64,000 nt of DNA from Eriocheir sinensis. Its lineage: Eukaryota > Arthropoda > Malacostraca > Decapoda > Varunidae. Below, piece after piece: positions 48,239 to 63,790 of the stretch (positions are counted from its first letter, which is position 1; every line of letters starts with the position of its first letter). The stretch covers positions 53,501 to 117,500 of the forward strand of contig NW_026112149.1 in assembly GCF_024679095.1 (NCBI RefSeq), written 5' to 3'. Both the position numbers and the translations under genes were made by a program. The notes below the pieces were generated by a model. That model did no database searches, was not told the DNA's origin, and saw only the letters and a list, made by a program, of their open reading frames with translations.

Positions 48239-48520
48239 TGCGTCACCTCCTCTGGCGACGGCCGCGGCGACGCTGCAGTCGCCGCAGCCGTGAAATATCT
48301 CGCAGAGGGTTTAGGGTCGGGGAGCATAGTTAAATTACTCCAACCGAACTTTACGACCTACTAACGGGGGGTCCGCGCCCCCCTCGACCGCCCCTTCTAA
48401 CCAGCCCCCCATTGACCCCTCCCCCCACATGTATATGTGACTTATTTCAGTGACGAGGTATTTCTCGTAACAGCGGCTGCAGCATCGCCGCGGCCGCCGC
48501 CAGAGGAGGCGACACCTATT
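48239..48520. repeat. GC-rich inverted repeat, ~60-bp arms
   Basis: The left arm (48245-48300) has CACCTCCTCTGGCGACGGCC, GCGGCGACGCTGCAG and TGAAATATCTCGC. The right arm (48452-48515) is its approximate reverse complement (GAGGTATTTCTCGTAACAGC, GCTGCAGCATCGCCGCGGCC, CCGCCAGAGGAGGCGACACC). The arms are separated by about 150 bp. It could be two inverted copies of an unknown repeat or the ends of a small element. Confidence 0.75.
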
Positions 48521-48679
48521 TTCAGGAGTAAAAAAAGAGGCCTTGAATTGGATTTTCAAAGCGTTTCCGTGACTGTTGAAGGTTTCTAGAAAAGATATAT
48601 GAAGAGATACTGATGTTTCATAAAGTAGGTAATGAGATACTGGCACGGACTTAAAACGAATCTTAACCCATTTCGGCGC

Positions 48680-48880
48680 CCGAGCTCACATATTTGACAC
48701 GGTTTTCGTATGAGTTTTCGGTATTTCCAGGAGTATTTTAATGGTCCTAGTAGTAGTTTGATTCTTCTTCTGTACCATGAACCTGAAAACACTCTCATGA
48801 GAACCCAATTGATCCCATTTTTGGCCTTTGGAAATAGTTGGTGTGAGAGGCGGAAGTGTCTGCCAATACTAACCAAGGAG
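48680..48880 (+). repeat. Dispersed repeat R1, single copy
   Basis: CACATATTTGACACGGTTTT, CGGTATTTCCAGGAGT, TACCATGAACCTGAAA, TCATGAGAACCCAATTGATC, GAGAGGCGGAAGTGTCTG, CAATACTAACC. The most complete single copy together with the one at 41971. Confidence 0.85.
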
Positions 48881-48962
48881 TCTGCAACAGGCCGGTGGGC
48901 GTATACAAGGCAGCTCCCGTGAACCTGACCCCACCTAACGTCACTATTCACTCTGATCTTCA
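48880..48962 (-). mobile_element. Family-A LINE 3'-tail fragment
   Basis: GGAGTCTGCAACAGGCCGGT and ATACAAGGCAGCTCCCGTGA on plus are the reverse complement of the family-A 3' UTR. The terminal TTATGTTC repeats are gone. Confidence 0.75.
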
Positions 48963-49920
48963 TAATCTTCACCCATTTCTAGTCCACTGCAGCATATAGG
49001 CCTTTCCCAACGTCCTCCACCTCTCCTAACCCCACCTAACCTAATTTAACCCCCCTCGGATCTTCATTATCTTCACCCATTTCCAGTCAACTGCAGCATA
49101 GAGGCCTTTCCCAACGTCATCCACCTATTCTAACCCCACCTAACCTAACCTAACCCCACTCTGGTCCTCATAATCCTCAGTCATGACTAGTCCACTGCAG
49201 CATAGAGCCCTTTCCCAACGTACTCCACCCCTCTCTGTTTGATATATTACTCCATCGTGCTTTGGCAAATACTCTTAAATAATATAATCTTCATCTTCAG
49301 CCATTGCTAGTCCACTGCAGAACAAAGGCCTTTCCCAACGTCCTCCACCTTTCCCTGATATTATACTCCATCATGCTTTGGCAAATACTCAAACTGCATC
49401 TAATCTTCATCTTAAGGCCTTGTTAGTCCAATACAAAACAAAGGCCTTTCCCAACGTCCTTCACCTTTCCGTGATATTATACTCCATCGTGGTTTGGCAA
49501 ATACTCAAACTTCATCTAATCTTCATCTTAAGGCCTTGTTAGTCCAATACAAAACAAAGGCCTTTCCCAACGTCCTCCACCTTTCTATGTTAGGTGTTAG
49601 ACCTCTTCATCCTGCTCTGGCAAATGCTCTAACTTTAGGGACTGACACTGTACACTTCATATCGTCAGTCTATGGCGGAACAGAGGTCTTTCTCAATGGT
49701 TCATCTCTATTCCTTCACATTTCTCTGTTTGATGTTAGATTACGCCATCCTGCTCCGGCAAATGCTCTAACTTAAGTGACTGCAATACTCTAATATTCAT
49801 CATCGTAAGTTATTACTAGTCTATTAAAAAGGCCTTTCCCAGTTGTCTGTTCCTCTACCTTTCTCTGTTTGATGTTAGTGTACTCCATCCTGCTCCGGCT
49901 AATGATCTAATGTAATCTCT
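48963..49920 (+). repeat. Diverged ~105-119-bp tandem repeat, about 8 units
   Basis: Core GTCCACTGCAGCATAGAGGC then CTTTCCCAACGTCCTCCACC recurs near 48983, 49087, 49190, 49309, 49426, 49542, 49668 (weak) and 49815 (weak). Between the cores are ATCTTCATAATCTTCACCCA or GGCAAATACTCAAACT phrases. Similar ACTGCAG-AAAGGCC-CCCAACG phrases are widespread in arthropod genomic repeats, from memory and unverified. The short CCTAACCTAACC runs inside are part of it. Confidence 0.82.
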
Positions 49921-50145
49921 CCACCTGCTCGCTCTCTGCCCGCCCTGACGTGTACATGTTCTGGGTCGTCACTGTTGCGTTGGCTGTCCTCCTGATGTCA
50001 GTTCTCCGCGTGCTGTGTCCCGCCGAGTCCATTTATCGTTCTTGTTTGTTATTAGATTATCTTTATTTTGTGTTTGTTACCTAATCCATGATGATCTCTC
50101 TGTCTGTCTGCCTGTCCGTCTCTCTCTCTCTCTCTCTCTCTCTCT
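49921..50145. other. Unassigned; ends in (CT)n
   Basis: Ordinary composition, then CTGTCTGTC and (CT)n to 50145. No gene. Confidence 0.5.
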
Positions 50146-50292
50146 ACATCTAAGGATACGGCTCAAGGGTAACAAAAAGATTAAAAAGCCCGCTACTCGC
50201 AGCTCCCACAAAAGTACAAGGTCAAGAGTAGCCAAAAGCGAGGTCAATTTCGAGTGGAGAGGTGTCTTGATACACTCTTCTTAAAAGAGGTC
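50146..50292 (-). mobile_element. Family-C LINE 3'-end fragment
   Basis: On plus: TACATCTAAGGATACGGCTC, AAGCCCGCTACTCGC, GAGGTGTCTTGATACACTCT. It matches 27000-27135 reversed almost base for base, including the CTAAGGATA variant end. The two are therefore a sub-family or a duplication pair. Confidence 0.85.
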
Positions 50293-50368
50293 TCCTTCCC
50301 ATCCTCCTCCTGACCACACTCACAAGCATACATACACACACATACATACATTCACTCACACACAAACA

Positions 50369-50798
<430 letters not shown>

Positions 50799-50805
50799 AA
50801 AATAA

Positions 50806-50935
<130 letters not shown>

Positions 50936-50939
50936 GGGG

Positions 50940-53549
<2,610 letters not shown>

Positions 53550-53571
53550 ACATATATAATAATAGAATGAC

Positions 53572-54290
<719 letters not shown>

Positions 54291-54303
54291 ATAAATAAAT
54301 AAA

Positions 54304-54945
<642 letters not shown>

Positions 54946-55014
54946 ACGCCGTGCATCGCAACAAACCCGTAACCGTGATCCCGCAAGTACCACCACCTGT
55001 ATTACCAAGCCTCT

Positions 55015-57784
55015 AGATAACTTAAAAATCCTTAGTTTCAATGCGCGTAGCCTAAGAAACAAATTTGATGAACTGAAATGTCTTGCTTTAACAGAAAATT
55101 TTGACATAATTGCTATAACCGAAACATTTATCGACACCACAAATATTGATTTAAGTTCCGAATACAACATAGATGGCTACAGACTCTTCAACACAGATCG
55201 TGTAAACCGTAGAGGCGGTGGCGTCGCCCTTTATGTCAAAGCTATTTGCAACCCACCGACAAAACACCGGGAAACAGTAACGTTGAACATTTGTGCGTGC
55301 GAGTAAACATTGCAAAAGTCAATTTAAATATATCTGTCACCTACAGACCTCCCGGGCAATCACTGATGACGACCTTGAAATGTACAGCGTCTTAAGGCTG
55401 TAACTTAATAACAACGACTCACTTATATTAGGAGACTTTAACCTCCCCCATATCGACTGGGCGACACTGTCAGGTACAGAAGGCGAGTCACATAGAATGA
55501 TCGAATTTCTAGAAGAAAATTATCTAAGCCAAATGGTTTCTGAGCCAACTCGACAAAATAATATACTCGACCTTGTTATAACGACCCAAGATAACCTTGT
55601 CAGTAGTGTCACGGTAGGAGAACACCTCGGTTCTTGCGATCATAAATTAGTGCGCGTCGACATTAAAGCTCAATCATCAGTGACTGGAAATAAAGTAAAG
55701 GTGCCCAATTTCAAAAGAGCTAACTTCGTAGAAATCTGACAAAACTAACAGAAATACAACTATCAGATGACGGCAACGTAGAGGAAGCCTGGCTGCCTTA
55801 AAATCACTTACTCACTCAGCAGAACACATTCGTCCCCTTGTGCGAGAAGCGAATTAACACTAATAAAAGCCCACCGTGGTTTAATAGCGAAATTAAACAA
55901 TCAGTCAATGAGAGAAAATTGTTTTACAGGTTAAAGAAAGAACAAAGCACGCCTGAGAACATTAGACTCTATAATGATGCCAGGCGACGAGTAAAAGACT
56001 AGTAGGTCAGGCAAAGCGTAGATATGAAGAAAATATTGCAGCCAACTGTAAAAATAACCTGAAATCTTTCTTCAGTTACATAAACAACAGAAAGGCGATC
56101 AAAAGTGGTATTGGACCTTTAACAAACAGCGACGGTGCACTAGTGACTGACAGCCAACACATTGCAAACCTCTTAAACAATTACTTTTCCTCGGTGTTTA
56201 ATACTAACAGTCTTCCTCTCGCTACCACCAACACCAGTACTATTGTAAATCTCGAGCATGCATTGCCTAATTTTGAAATAACAACCGATGAAGTCCTTAA
56301 AGCTCTCCATTCACTTAAAACAAATAAAAGTCCTGGACCTGACAAAGTATATCCAACTCTGCTGAAAGAAACAAAGAGCGAAATACTCTCCTCCCTCACA
56401 ACCGTATTCAATATGTCCTTGCGACAAGGCATCATCCCTTCAGATTGGAAAAGGCTAACGTGACACCGATTTTCAAGAAAGGAGACAAAAAAGTACCAGG
56501 TAATTACAGGCCCATTAGTCTAACTTCGGTTGTGGGTAAGCTACTTGAGGGCATAATTAGAGACAAAATTGTGAATTACCTTGAAAGCCACTCATTGATT
56601 GGGGACTCACAACATGGCTTCCGAAACAAAAGATCCTGCCTATCAAACCTATTAACCTTTTATAACGACCTCTTCACTGTTTATGACGTATCAAATCACT
56701 GGACGTAGTCTATCTTGATTTCCAGAAAGCGTTTGATAAAGTCCCGCATCATAAATTACTTTACAAATTAAAGCAAATAGGTATTGACGGTCAAGTAAAC
56801 CAATGGATCGCGAATTGGTTGAGCAACAGACAACAAAGAGTAGTGATTGACGGATTTAACTCAGAGTGGGCGCCTGTCACTAGTGGCGTCCCTCAGGGCT
56901 CGGTCCTTGGCCCAGTGCTCTTCATTATTTACATCAACGACGTGGATGTTGGACTCAATAACCGCATTAGTAAATTTGCAGACGACACAAAGATTGGCAA
57001 CTCGGTTCTCACTGACGAAGACAGGCAAAGCCTCCAAGAGGATTTGCACAAAATTTCAGCTTGGTCGGATAGATGGGAGATGCCCTTTAACGTAGACAAG
57101 TGCCAGGTCCTTCAAGTTGGAACGAGGAATAAGAAGTTCGAATACGAAATGCGCGGCGTTAAACTCAAAAGCGTTCAGTGCGTCAAAGACTTGGGGGTCA
57201 AAATCGCGTCAAACCTCAAATTCTCACAGCAATGCATCGATGCAGCAAATAAAGCGAACAGAATGTTGGGCTTCATTAAAAGAAACTTTGTATTCAAGAA
57301 TAAAGATGTAATACTCCCGCTCTACAACAGTTTAGTCAGACCCCACTTGGAATATGCGGTATAGTTTTGGTCTCCCCACCATGCAAAGGATATTGCTAGA
57401 TTAGAAGGTGTTCAGCGTCGGGCAACGAAAATGATCCCTTCCTTGCGCAACAAATCCTACGAAGAAAGGCTTTCTACCCTTAACATGTTCTCTCTTGAGA
57501 AACGTCGCCTCCGAGGAAAACTGATCGAATGTTTTAAAATACTTAATGGTTTCACGAATGTAGACAGATCAACATTGTTTATGATCGATGACACTTTGCG
57601 CACGAGGAACAATGGCGTAAAACTCAGATGTAGACAAGTAAATTCAGACTGCACCAAATTTTTCTTCACCAACGTTGTAGTGCGAGAATGGAATAAGCTT
57701 CCACCGTCAGTGGTCCAGTGTAACACGATTGACTCCTTCAAAAATAAGCTCGACCGTCACTTCCTTCAACTTAATATCAACTAG
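55015..57784 (+). pseudogene. LINE ORF2 endonuclease-RT with many frame breaks
   Basis: APE endonuclease: LKILSFNARSLRNKFDELKC, IIAITETFID, RRGGGVALYV, then DFNLPHIDW-like and LGSCDHKLVRVDI. RT: KTNKSPGPDKVYPTLLKETK, NYRPISLTSVVGKLLEGIIR, HGFRNKRSCLSNL, motif A region broken near 56700, [37 protein letters not shown] (catalytic Asp pair present), LGVKIASNLKFSQQCIDAAN. A TAG at 57361 interrupts the LEYAV-FWSP segment. Frame changes lie near 55305, 55370, 55738, 55998, 56455 and 56690. The last frame ends at TAG 57782-57784. Confidence 0.9.
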
Positions 57785-57989
57785 AGTAGAAATGCAACGT
57801 TTTGGAGTCTTCTGATTAATGTAAAATCACTTAGGTTTAAGGACAGACCACCAAGTCTGGACCATGGGGTCTGTGTGGTCTGACTTTCTATGTAAATCTA
57901 TGTAAATCTCTCTCTCTCTCTCTTTTTTCCTCTCCCACGATCAACACCTGTCTGATATATTAAAAATGATGTGTATGTGGATCTCTTGG

Positions 57990-58000
57990 CGTGTGTGTGT

Positions 58001-58047
<47 letters not shown>

Positions 58048-58054
58048 GATGTAT

Positions 58055-58118
<64 letters not shown>
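57990..58118. repeat. (GT)n microsatellites
   Basis: Two GT runs separated by ATGATGTATAA. Confidence 0.96.
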
Positions 58119-58120
<2 letters not shown>

Positions 58121-58283
58121 ACTTGTAACGATCCTGTAGTCTTTCTGTATTGAATTTTTATCTTACTTACATGGGTACCTACTTTTTTGCTGTTTATTGG
58201 TCCCTTTCTCTCTCACACACCCTCTCACACCATCTGACATTTAGCTATCACCCTGTCATCATGTTTGTATCGCTGGCGCGCGC

Positions 58284-58340
<57 letters not shown>

Positions 58341-58435
58341 GGTATAGATGTGTGTGATTTCCTCTTCCTTCTCCACCTAATGTCCTTGTAGAATCTATTA
58401 TGAAGGGTACTTTTTGCAACCCATTTGATATGTGT

Positions 58436-58474
<39 letters not shown>

Positions 58475-58600
58475 GGTGGGTGTGAGTGAGTTGGTGGGTG
58501 GGGCTTAACTTTTTATATATGAGCTTCCTATCGATCTGGCTGTCTTCAACCGCCTCTCAATCTGTCTATCTATCCACCTCTTTATCTCTTTCAAGGGCTA
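58110..58600 (+). repeat. Direct duplication, copy 1
   Basis: TGTGAATACTTGTAACGATC, ACATGGGTACCTACTTTTTT, CACACCATCTGACATTTAGC, CATCATGTTTGTATCGCTGG, (GT)n, then TATATATGAGCTTCC and ATCTCTTTCAAGG. All recur in the same order at 60885-61350 with a few per cent or more divergence. Confidence 0.85.
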
Positions 58601-60884
58601 AGTGGTGTATATGTGTCTATGTGGGTGTATGTTTTTGTCTGTGGGTGTATGTATGGAAGTGGTGTATGTATGTCTATGTTGGTGTATATGTCTTTGTCTT
58701 TGGGTGTATGAATGGGAGTGTTGTATGTCTGTATATTCTGGAGTAATTTTCTATGTCTGTGGGTGTATGGGAGTGGTGTATGTCTGTCTATGTGGGTGTT
58801 TTTGTGGGATCGGTGTATTTCTATATATGTGGGTGTTTTTGTGGGATCGGTGTATTTCTATATATGTGGGTGTTTTTGTGGGATCGGTGTATTTCTATAT
58901 ATGTGGGTGTTTTTGTGGGATCGGTGTATTTCTATATATGTGGGTGTTTTTGTGGGATCGGTGTATTTCTATATATGTGGGTGTTCTTGCGGGAGTGGTG
59001 TATGTTTATATATGGGTTGTATATCTCTGTGTTTGTGGGTGTATAGGAGTGGTGTATGTCTGTCTATGTGGGTGTTTATGTCAATGTCTTTGGGTGTATG
59101 TCTATGTGGCTTTATGTCTATATCTGTGGGTGTATGTCTGCCTCTGTGGCTTTATGTCTGTCTGTGGGTGTATGTCTATGTGGCTTTATGTCTATATCTG
59201 TGGGTGTATGTCTGTCTCTGTGGCTTTATGTCTATGTCTGTGGATGTATGTCTGTCTCTGGGTTTGTCTATGTCTCTGGGTGTATGTCTGTCTCAGTGGG
59301 TTTGTCTATGTCTGTGGGTGTATGTCTGTCTATGTGGGTTTATGTTTATGTCTGTGGGTTTGTCTATGTCTGTGGGTGTATGTCTATCTCTGTGGGTTAA
59401 TGTCTATGTCTGTGGGTGTATGTCTATCTCTGTGGGTTAATGTCTATGTATGTGGGTGTATGTCTATCTCTGTGGGTTTGTCTATGTCTGTGGGTGTATG
59501 TCTATCTCTGTGGGTTAATGTCTATGTCTTTGGGTGTATGTCTATCTCTGTGGGTTAATGTCTATGTATGTGGGTGTATGTCTATCTCTGTGGGTTAATG
59601 TCTATGTCTGTGGGTGTATGTCTATCTCTGTGGGTTAATGTCTATGTCTGTGGGTGTATGTCTATCTCTGTGGGTTTGTCTATGTCTGTGGGTGTATGTC
59701 TATCTATGTGGGTTAATGTCTATGTCTGTGGGTGTATGTCTATCTCTGTGGGTTAATTTCTATGTCTGTGGGTGTATGTCTATCTCTGTGGGTTAATGTC
59801 TATGTCTGTGGGTGTATGTCTATCTCTGTGGGTTAATTTCTATGTCTGTGGGTGTATGTCTATCTCTGTGGGTTAATGTCTATGTCTGTGGGTGTATGTC
59901 TATCTATGTGGGTTCATGTCTATGTCTGTGGGTGTATGTCTTTCTTTGAGGGTTTATGTCTATGTCTGTGGGTGTATGGGAGTGGTGTATGTCTGTCAGT
60001 GTGGGTGTATACCTATATTTCTGTGTATCTATGGGAGTATTATATGTCTGTCCAAGTGGGTGTATATGTCTTTCTGTGGGTGTTGGGGAGTGATGTTTGT
60101 CAAATTGATTATATACGTATGTCTATGTTTGTGGGTGTATGGGAGTGGTGTATGTCTGTCAGTGTGGGTGTATATGTCTTTCTGTGGTGTAGGGGAGTGG
60201 TGTATGTGCCAATGTTAGTGTTTATTTCTATGTCTATTTGTGTGTCTATCTATGTGGGTGAATATATCTATGTTTGTGTGAATGGGAGTGGGGTATGTCT
60301 GTCAAAGTGGGTGTGGTTGTCATTCTGTGGGTGTATGTGGGTGTAGGAAAATGGTGTATGTCTCTATGTGAGTGAATATGTCTTTGTGGGTGTAGGGGAG
60401 TGGTGTGCGTCTCTATGTGAGTGAATGTCTTTCTGTGGGTGTATGGAAGTGGTTTATGTGTTTACTTCTATGTCAGTGAGTGTATGTCTATCCATGTGGG
60501 TGTATATGTCTATGTCTATGGGTATATTGAAGTGGTGTATGTCTGTCAGTGGGGGTGTATTCCTATATATCTGTGGATCTGTGGGAGTATTATATGTCTG
60601 TCCAAGTGGGTGTGTATGTCTTTCTGTGGGTGCATGGGAGTGGTATATGTCTGTCTTTGTGGGTGTATAAATACCGTCTGTGGGTGGATGAGAGTGGAGT
60701 CTGTCTGTGGGTGTATATGTTCATGTCTTTGTGTATGTATGGGAGTGGTGTAAGTCTCTATGTGGGTGTATATGTCTATGTCTTTGGTGTATGAATGGGA
60801 GTGGTGTAAGTCTCTATGTGGGTGTATATGTCTATGTCTTTGGTGTATGAATGGGAGTGGTGTAAGTCTCTATGTGGGTGTATA
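58600..60884 (+). repeat. GT-rich minisatellite, 37- and 40-bp units
   Basis: Between 58780 and 58985 a 37-bp unit (GGGTGTTTTTGTGGGATCGG, TGTATTTCTATATATGT) repeats about six times. Between 59390 and 59950 a 40-bp unit (TATCTCTGTGGGTTAATGTC, TATGTCTGTGGGTGTATGTC) repeats about 13 times. The rest is diverged material of the same type (GTGGGTGTATGTCT, GGGAGTGGTGTATGTCTG). Tyr, Cys, Gly and Val rich open frames are artefacts. Confidence 0.93.
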
Positions 60885-61051
60885 TGAATGTGAATACTTG
60901 TCACGTTCCTGTAATCTCTCTGTATTTAATTTCTCTCTTACTTACGTGGGTACCTACTCTTTTGGAGATTATTGGTCCTTTCTTCTCTCTCACACTCTCT
61001 CACACCATCTGACATTTAGCTATCACCCCGTCATCATGTTTGTATCGCTGG

Positions 61052-61103
<52 letters not shown>

Positions 61104-61350
61104 ACCTAATGTTCTTCTTGCTGTTGTGTGTGGTGTGTGTGTGTGTGTGTGTGATATCTGTGTGTATGTGTGTGTGTGTGTGTGGGGATGGTGTGTGTGT
61201 GTGTGTGTGTGTGTGTGTGGATGTGGGTGTGGGTGGGGTGTATGTGTGTCAGTCTTTATATATGAGTTTTCTTTCTATCTGGCTATCTATCTGTCTGTCA
61301 ATCTATCTGTCTGTCTGTCTATCCATATCTATGTTCCTTTCAAGGACTCT
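60885..61350 (+). repeat. Direct duplication, copy 2
   Basis: Partner of 58110-58600, offset by about 2.77 kb: TGTGAATACTTGTCACGTTC, ACGTGGGTACCTACTCTTTT, CACACCATCTGACATTTAGC, (GT)n, TATATATGAGTTTTC, CCTTTCAAGGACTC. Confidence 0.85.
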
Positions 61351-61918
61351 CAACGCTCACTGAAAATCGTTAAGCTTAAGGTTATAGGAGGTCTCTCTCT
61401 GAACTAACTTTTATTTATTTATTTATGTATTCATTTTTTTCTCGTATCTCTCATCAGTCATTTCCCAAACATGATTCCTCCTTCCTCTCTTCCTTCCCTC
61501 CCTCTGCCCTCTATTCTAGCCCCTCCTCCTCTCCTCAATCTTTCCTTCTCTTCCTTCCCTCCCTCCATCCTCAATCTTTCCTCCCCCTTTCCTTCCTCAC
61601 TTCCATCCCTTCCCCCTTTCCCTCTTTCCTACGTCTCTATCTCTCTCTCCCCCACCTCCCCCTTTCCAGCCTCCCCCTCTCTTCCTCCTCCACTTCCTCC
61701 TCTTCTGTCTCCTCTTCCTCCTCTCCCACTTCCTTCAGCCGGGGAGTGAGATAAGCCGCGAAGGTCTGACGTGGGATCTGACTTTCTTCCTAGAATGAGT
61801 TATGATGATAATTATATTGAGGGTTAAATTTTAGACACTCAGATGGTTACTGTAATGATTATGAGGATGAAGCTTACGCAGGAAAAGCCTATAGGAGTTA
61901 AGGGAATATAGGAACATG

Positions 61919-61920
<2 letters not shown>
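61351..61920. other. Pyrimidine-rich and unassigned stretch
   Basis: 61465-61740 is C/T-rich (CTTCCTCCTCCACTTCC). 61745-61920 is of ordinary composition. No gene. Confidence 0.6.

Positions 61921-61987
<67 letters not shown>
61921..61987. repeat. (AC)n microsatellite
   Basis: About 33 AC units. Confidence 0.97.
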
Positions 61988-61988
<1 letters not shown>

Positions 61989-62067
61989 GGGACGTGTCAT
62001 AATACCTCTGCATCGTCATCCTTCTATTTATCTCCGAGGACTTACAACTCATAACAACTTAGAAGAC

Positions 62068-62262
62068 CAGGAGGAGGAGGAGGAGGAGGAGGAGGAGGAG
62101 GAGGAGGAGGAGGAGGAGGAGGAGGATAGGTGAAGTATGGAGAATAGGAAAACGAGGAGGAGGTTAGGTAAAAAAATTAAAACAAAAGTAACACAAGGAG
62201 GAGGAGGAGGAGGAGGAGGAGGACGAGGAGGAGGAGGAGGAGGAGGAGGAGGAGGAGGAAGA
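62068..62262. repeat. Two (GGA)n microsatellites
   Basis: (GGA)n at about 62068-62125 and 62196-62262, separated by an A-rich segment. G-rich on the plus strand. Confidence 0.95.
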
Positions 62263-62609
62263 GGCCTTTGCAAACTCCTTATGTTCTTATGTTGTCTTCC
62301 CTCCTCCACTCCTGTTGTCTATTCTCTCTTCCTCTCCTCTCCTTTCTCCTCTCTTCTCTTCTCTCTCTCCTCTCATCCCATCTCTTCAGCTCCTTAAAAT
62401 TCTCTTCTCTTGGTTAGACTAAAAGATATTCCTCGTTTTCTTCTTAACTCATATCTTAATTTACAAAAGGCTCTCAATGTGCTGATTTTAATTATTAGCT
62501 TAACCCGCCTTCTGTGTTCTTTCCTTGATACGCGCTGACTTCAGTAATAAATAAGTTTTCTCTCTTCTGACCTCTCTTCTGGCCTCTCCTTCTGTTCTCT
62601 TGTGTTGTG
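62263..62609. other. Unassigned, pyrimidine-rich then A/T-rich
   Basis: 62290-62400 is C/T-rich. Nothing recognisable. Confidence 0.5.
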
Positions 62610-62690
62610 TCTAGCGGGCCTTGTGTTCCTTTGTGTTTTTGTGTTCTACTTGACCCTGAGCTGCCTGCCTCCCCTGCTGTAGAGAAAAGG
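62610..62690 (+). mobile_element. Family-C LINE 3'-tail fragment
   Basis: TCTAGCGGGCCTTGTGTTCC, TTGACCCTGAGCTGCCTGCC, TCCCCTGCTGTAGAGAAAAG: a diverged version of the shared tail. Confidence 0.7.
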
Positions 62691-62699
62691 TGTGATATT

Positions 62700-63010
62700 T
62701 TTGTTCTGTCTGTAGCTCTCATGGTGTTAGGTGTTCATGGTTTGGGTTTGGGTGTGTGATGCTTAGTTTTAGGTCTCATTTCCATTAATTTTAGTTTTTT
62801 ATTTTATTTATTCTTCTGTAGCTTGAAGTGTTGGGTTCGTTGTTCTTGCCTGCCTGATGTTTATTTTTAGGTTTTCTTTTTCTTTAATTTGTTTAGGCTC
62901 CTTGACTTTTTTGGTGGCTTTCAAGTGTTGGGTTTTCATGGCTTGCTGTTCATGCCTGTCTGATGTTTTTTTTTAGGTCTCTTTTCCATTAATTTGTTCA
63001 GTTTCCTAGA
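62700..63010 (+). repeat. Diverged ~100-bp tandem repeat, three units
   Basis: TGTTGGGTTTTCATGG, GCCTGCCTGATGTTT, TTTTAGGTCTCTTTTCCATT and AATTTGTTTAGTTTCC recur in order at about 62725, 62830 and 62935. Confidence 0.7.
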
Positions 63011-63049
63011 CTTCTTCATTGTTGTATTATTTTTTCTCTTGCATTATTT

Positions 63050-63600
63050 TCCTGCCTTCTGTAAATCGTACTTTGCCTGAATGTATTTTCTTGTTATATT
63101 ATCAATTTTTACCTCTTCTCAATACTTCTCCAGTCTGCAAACTAGTATACCTTGCCTATTTGTCTTAATTTACCTTGTCATGTCTCTCTTAATATGTTTT
63201 TTTTTAATTATAATATAAAATTTTGCCTCCTCATAATACCTCTCCAGGCTACAAACAATACCGTGCCAATTTTTCTTGCGTTTTCTATTATTTTACCTTT
63301 TAACTTCTTTCCTCGATAGTTTTACCGTTTCTAAACCACATATTGCCCAGTTTTCTGATACTCCTTCACATCTCTTACGAACCATACCTTGCCAAGCTTC
63401 CTAACGTTTTTCTATATTTTTCGTCTTCTCATCTTCCCTCGCAAGCTACTGTTCACACCACGACTCTCCTTACCCAGCCATTTTTCCTTCTCATCCATAC
63501 GTCTAACTTCAGCAAATCACACCTTACCTAACATATTTAACATATCTCACCGTTTTCCTGCTCATCCTCCTCCGCACAGTACACGCCTTGCCTTATGCAG
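63050..63600 (+). repeat. Diverged short tandem repeat, about seven units
   Basis: CAAACCATACCTTGCC-like phrases at about 63066, 63136, 63251, 63336, 63378, 63513 and 63576, often after CTCATCATCCTCTCC-like sequence. Irregular spacing of 40-135 bp. Old and decayed. Confidence 0.5.
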
Positions 63601-63624
63601 TCAGCTTTTTTCCCTTGCTCAGCT

Positions 63625-63790
63625 GTCGCCCCTCGAGGCAGGGACGAGCGGCGGGCGGTGAGAAGCGGGCGGCAAGAAGCAAGGGGCCGGTCCGTAGTGG
63701 GCGCGAGAGCTGGTTAGCACGGGCCCTCATCATCCCCGGCCGGCCCTGCCCCGCCGCGGCAAAAACGGAGTACCGCCGCCGGTCATAAGG
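63625..63790. other. CpG-rich patch
   Basis: A GC-rich segment with many CpGs (GGACGAGCGGCGGGCGG, CGGCCGGCCCTGCCCCGCC) contrasts with the A/T-rich neighbourhood. Invertebrate genes can have CpG-rich starts, but I see no promoter elements or first exon. It could also be an old GC-rich repeat. Confidence 0.35.

Noticed and set aside
48113..48364. 83-codon plus-strand gene
   Set aside because: The Ser run comes from TCC repeats and the rest is one arm of an inverted repeat.
58602..59558. 318-codon Cys/Tyr/Val-rich frame
   Set aside because: Translation of the GT-rich minisatellite, with neighbouring frames equally open and no start or splice context.
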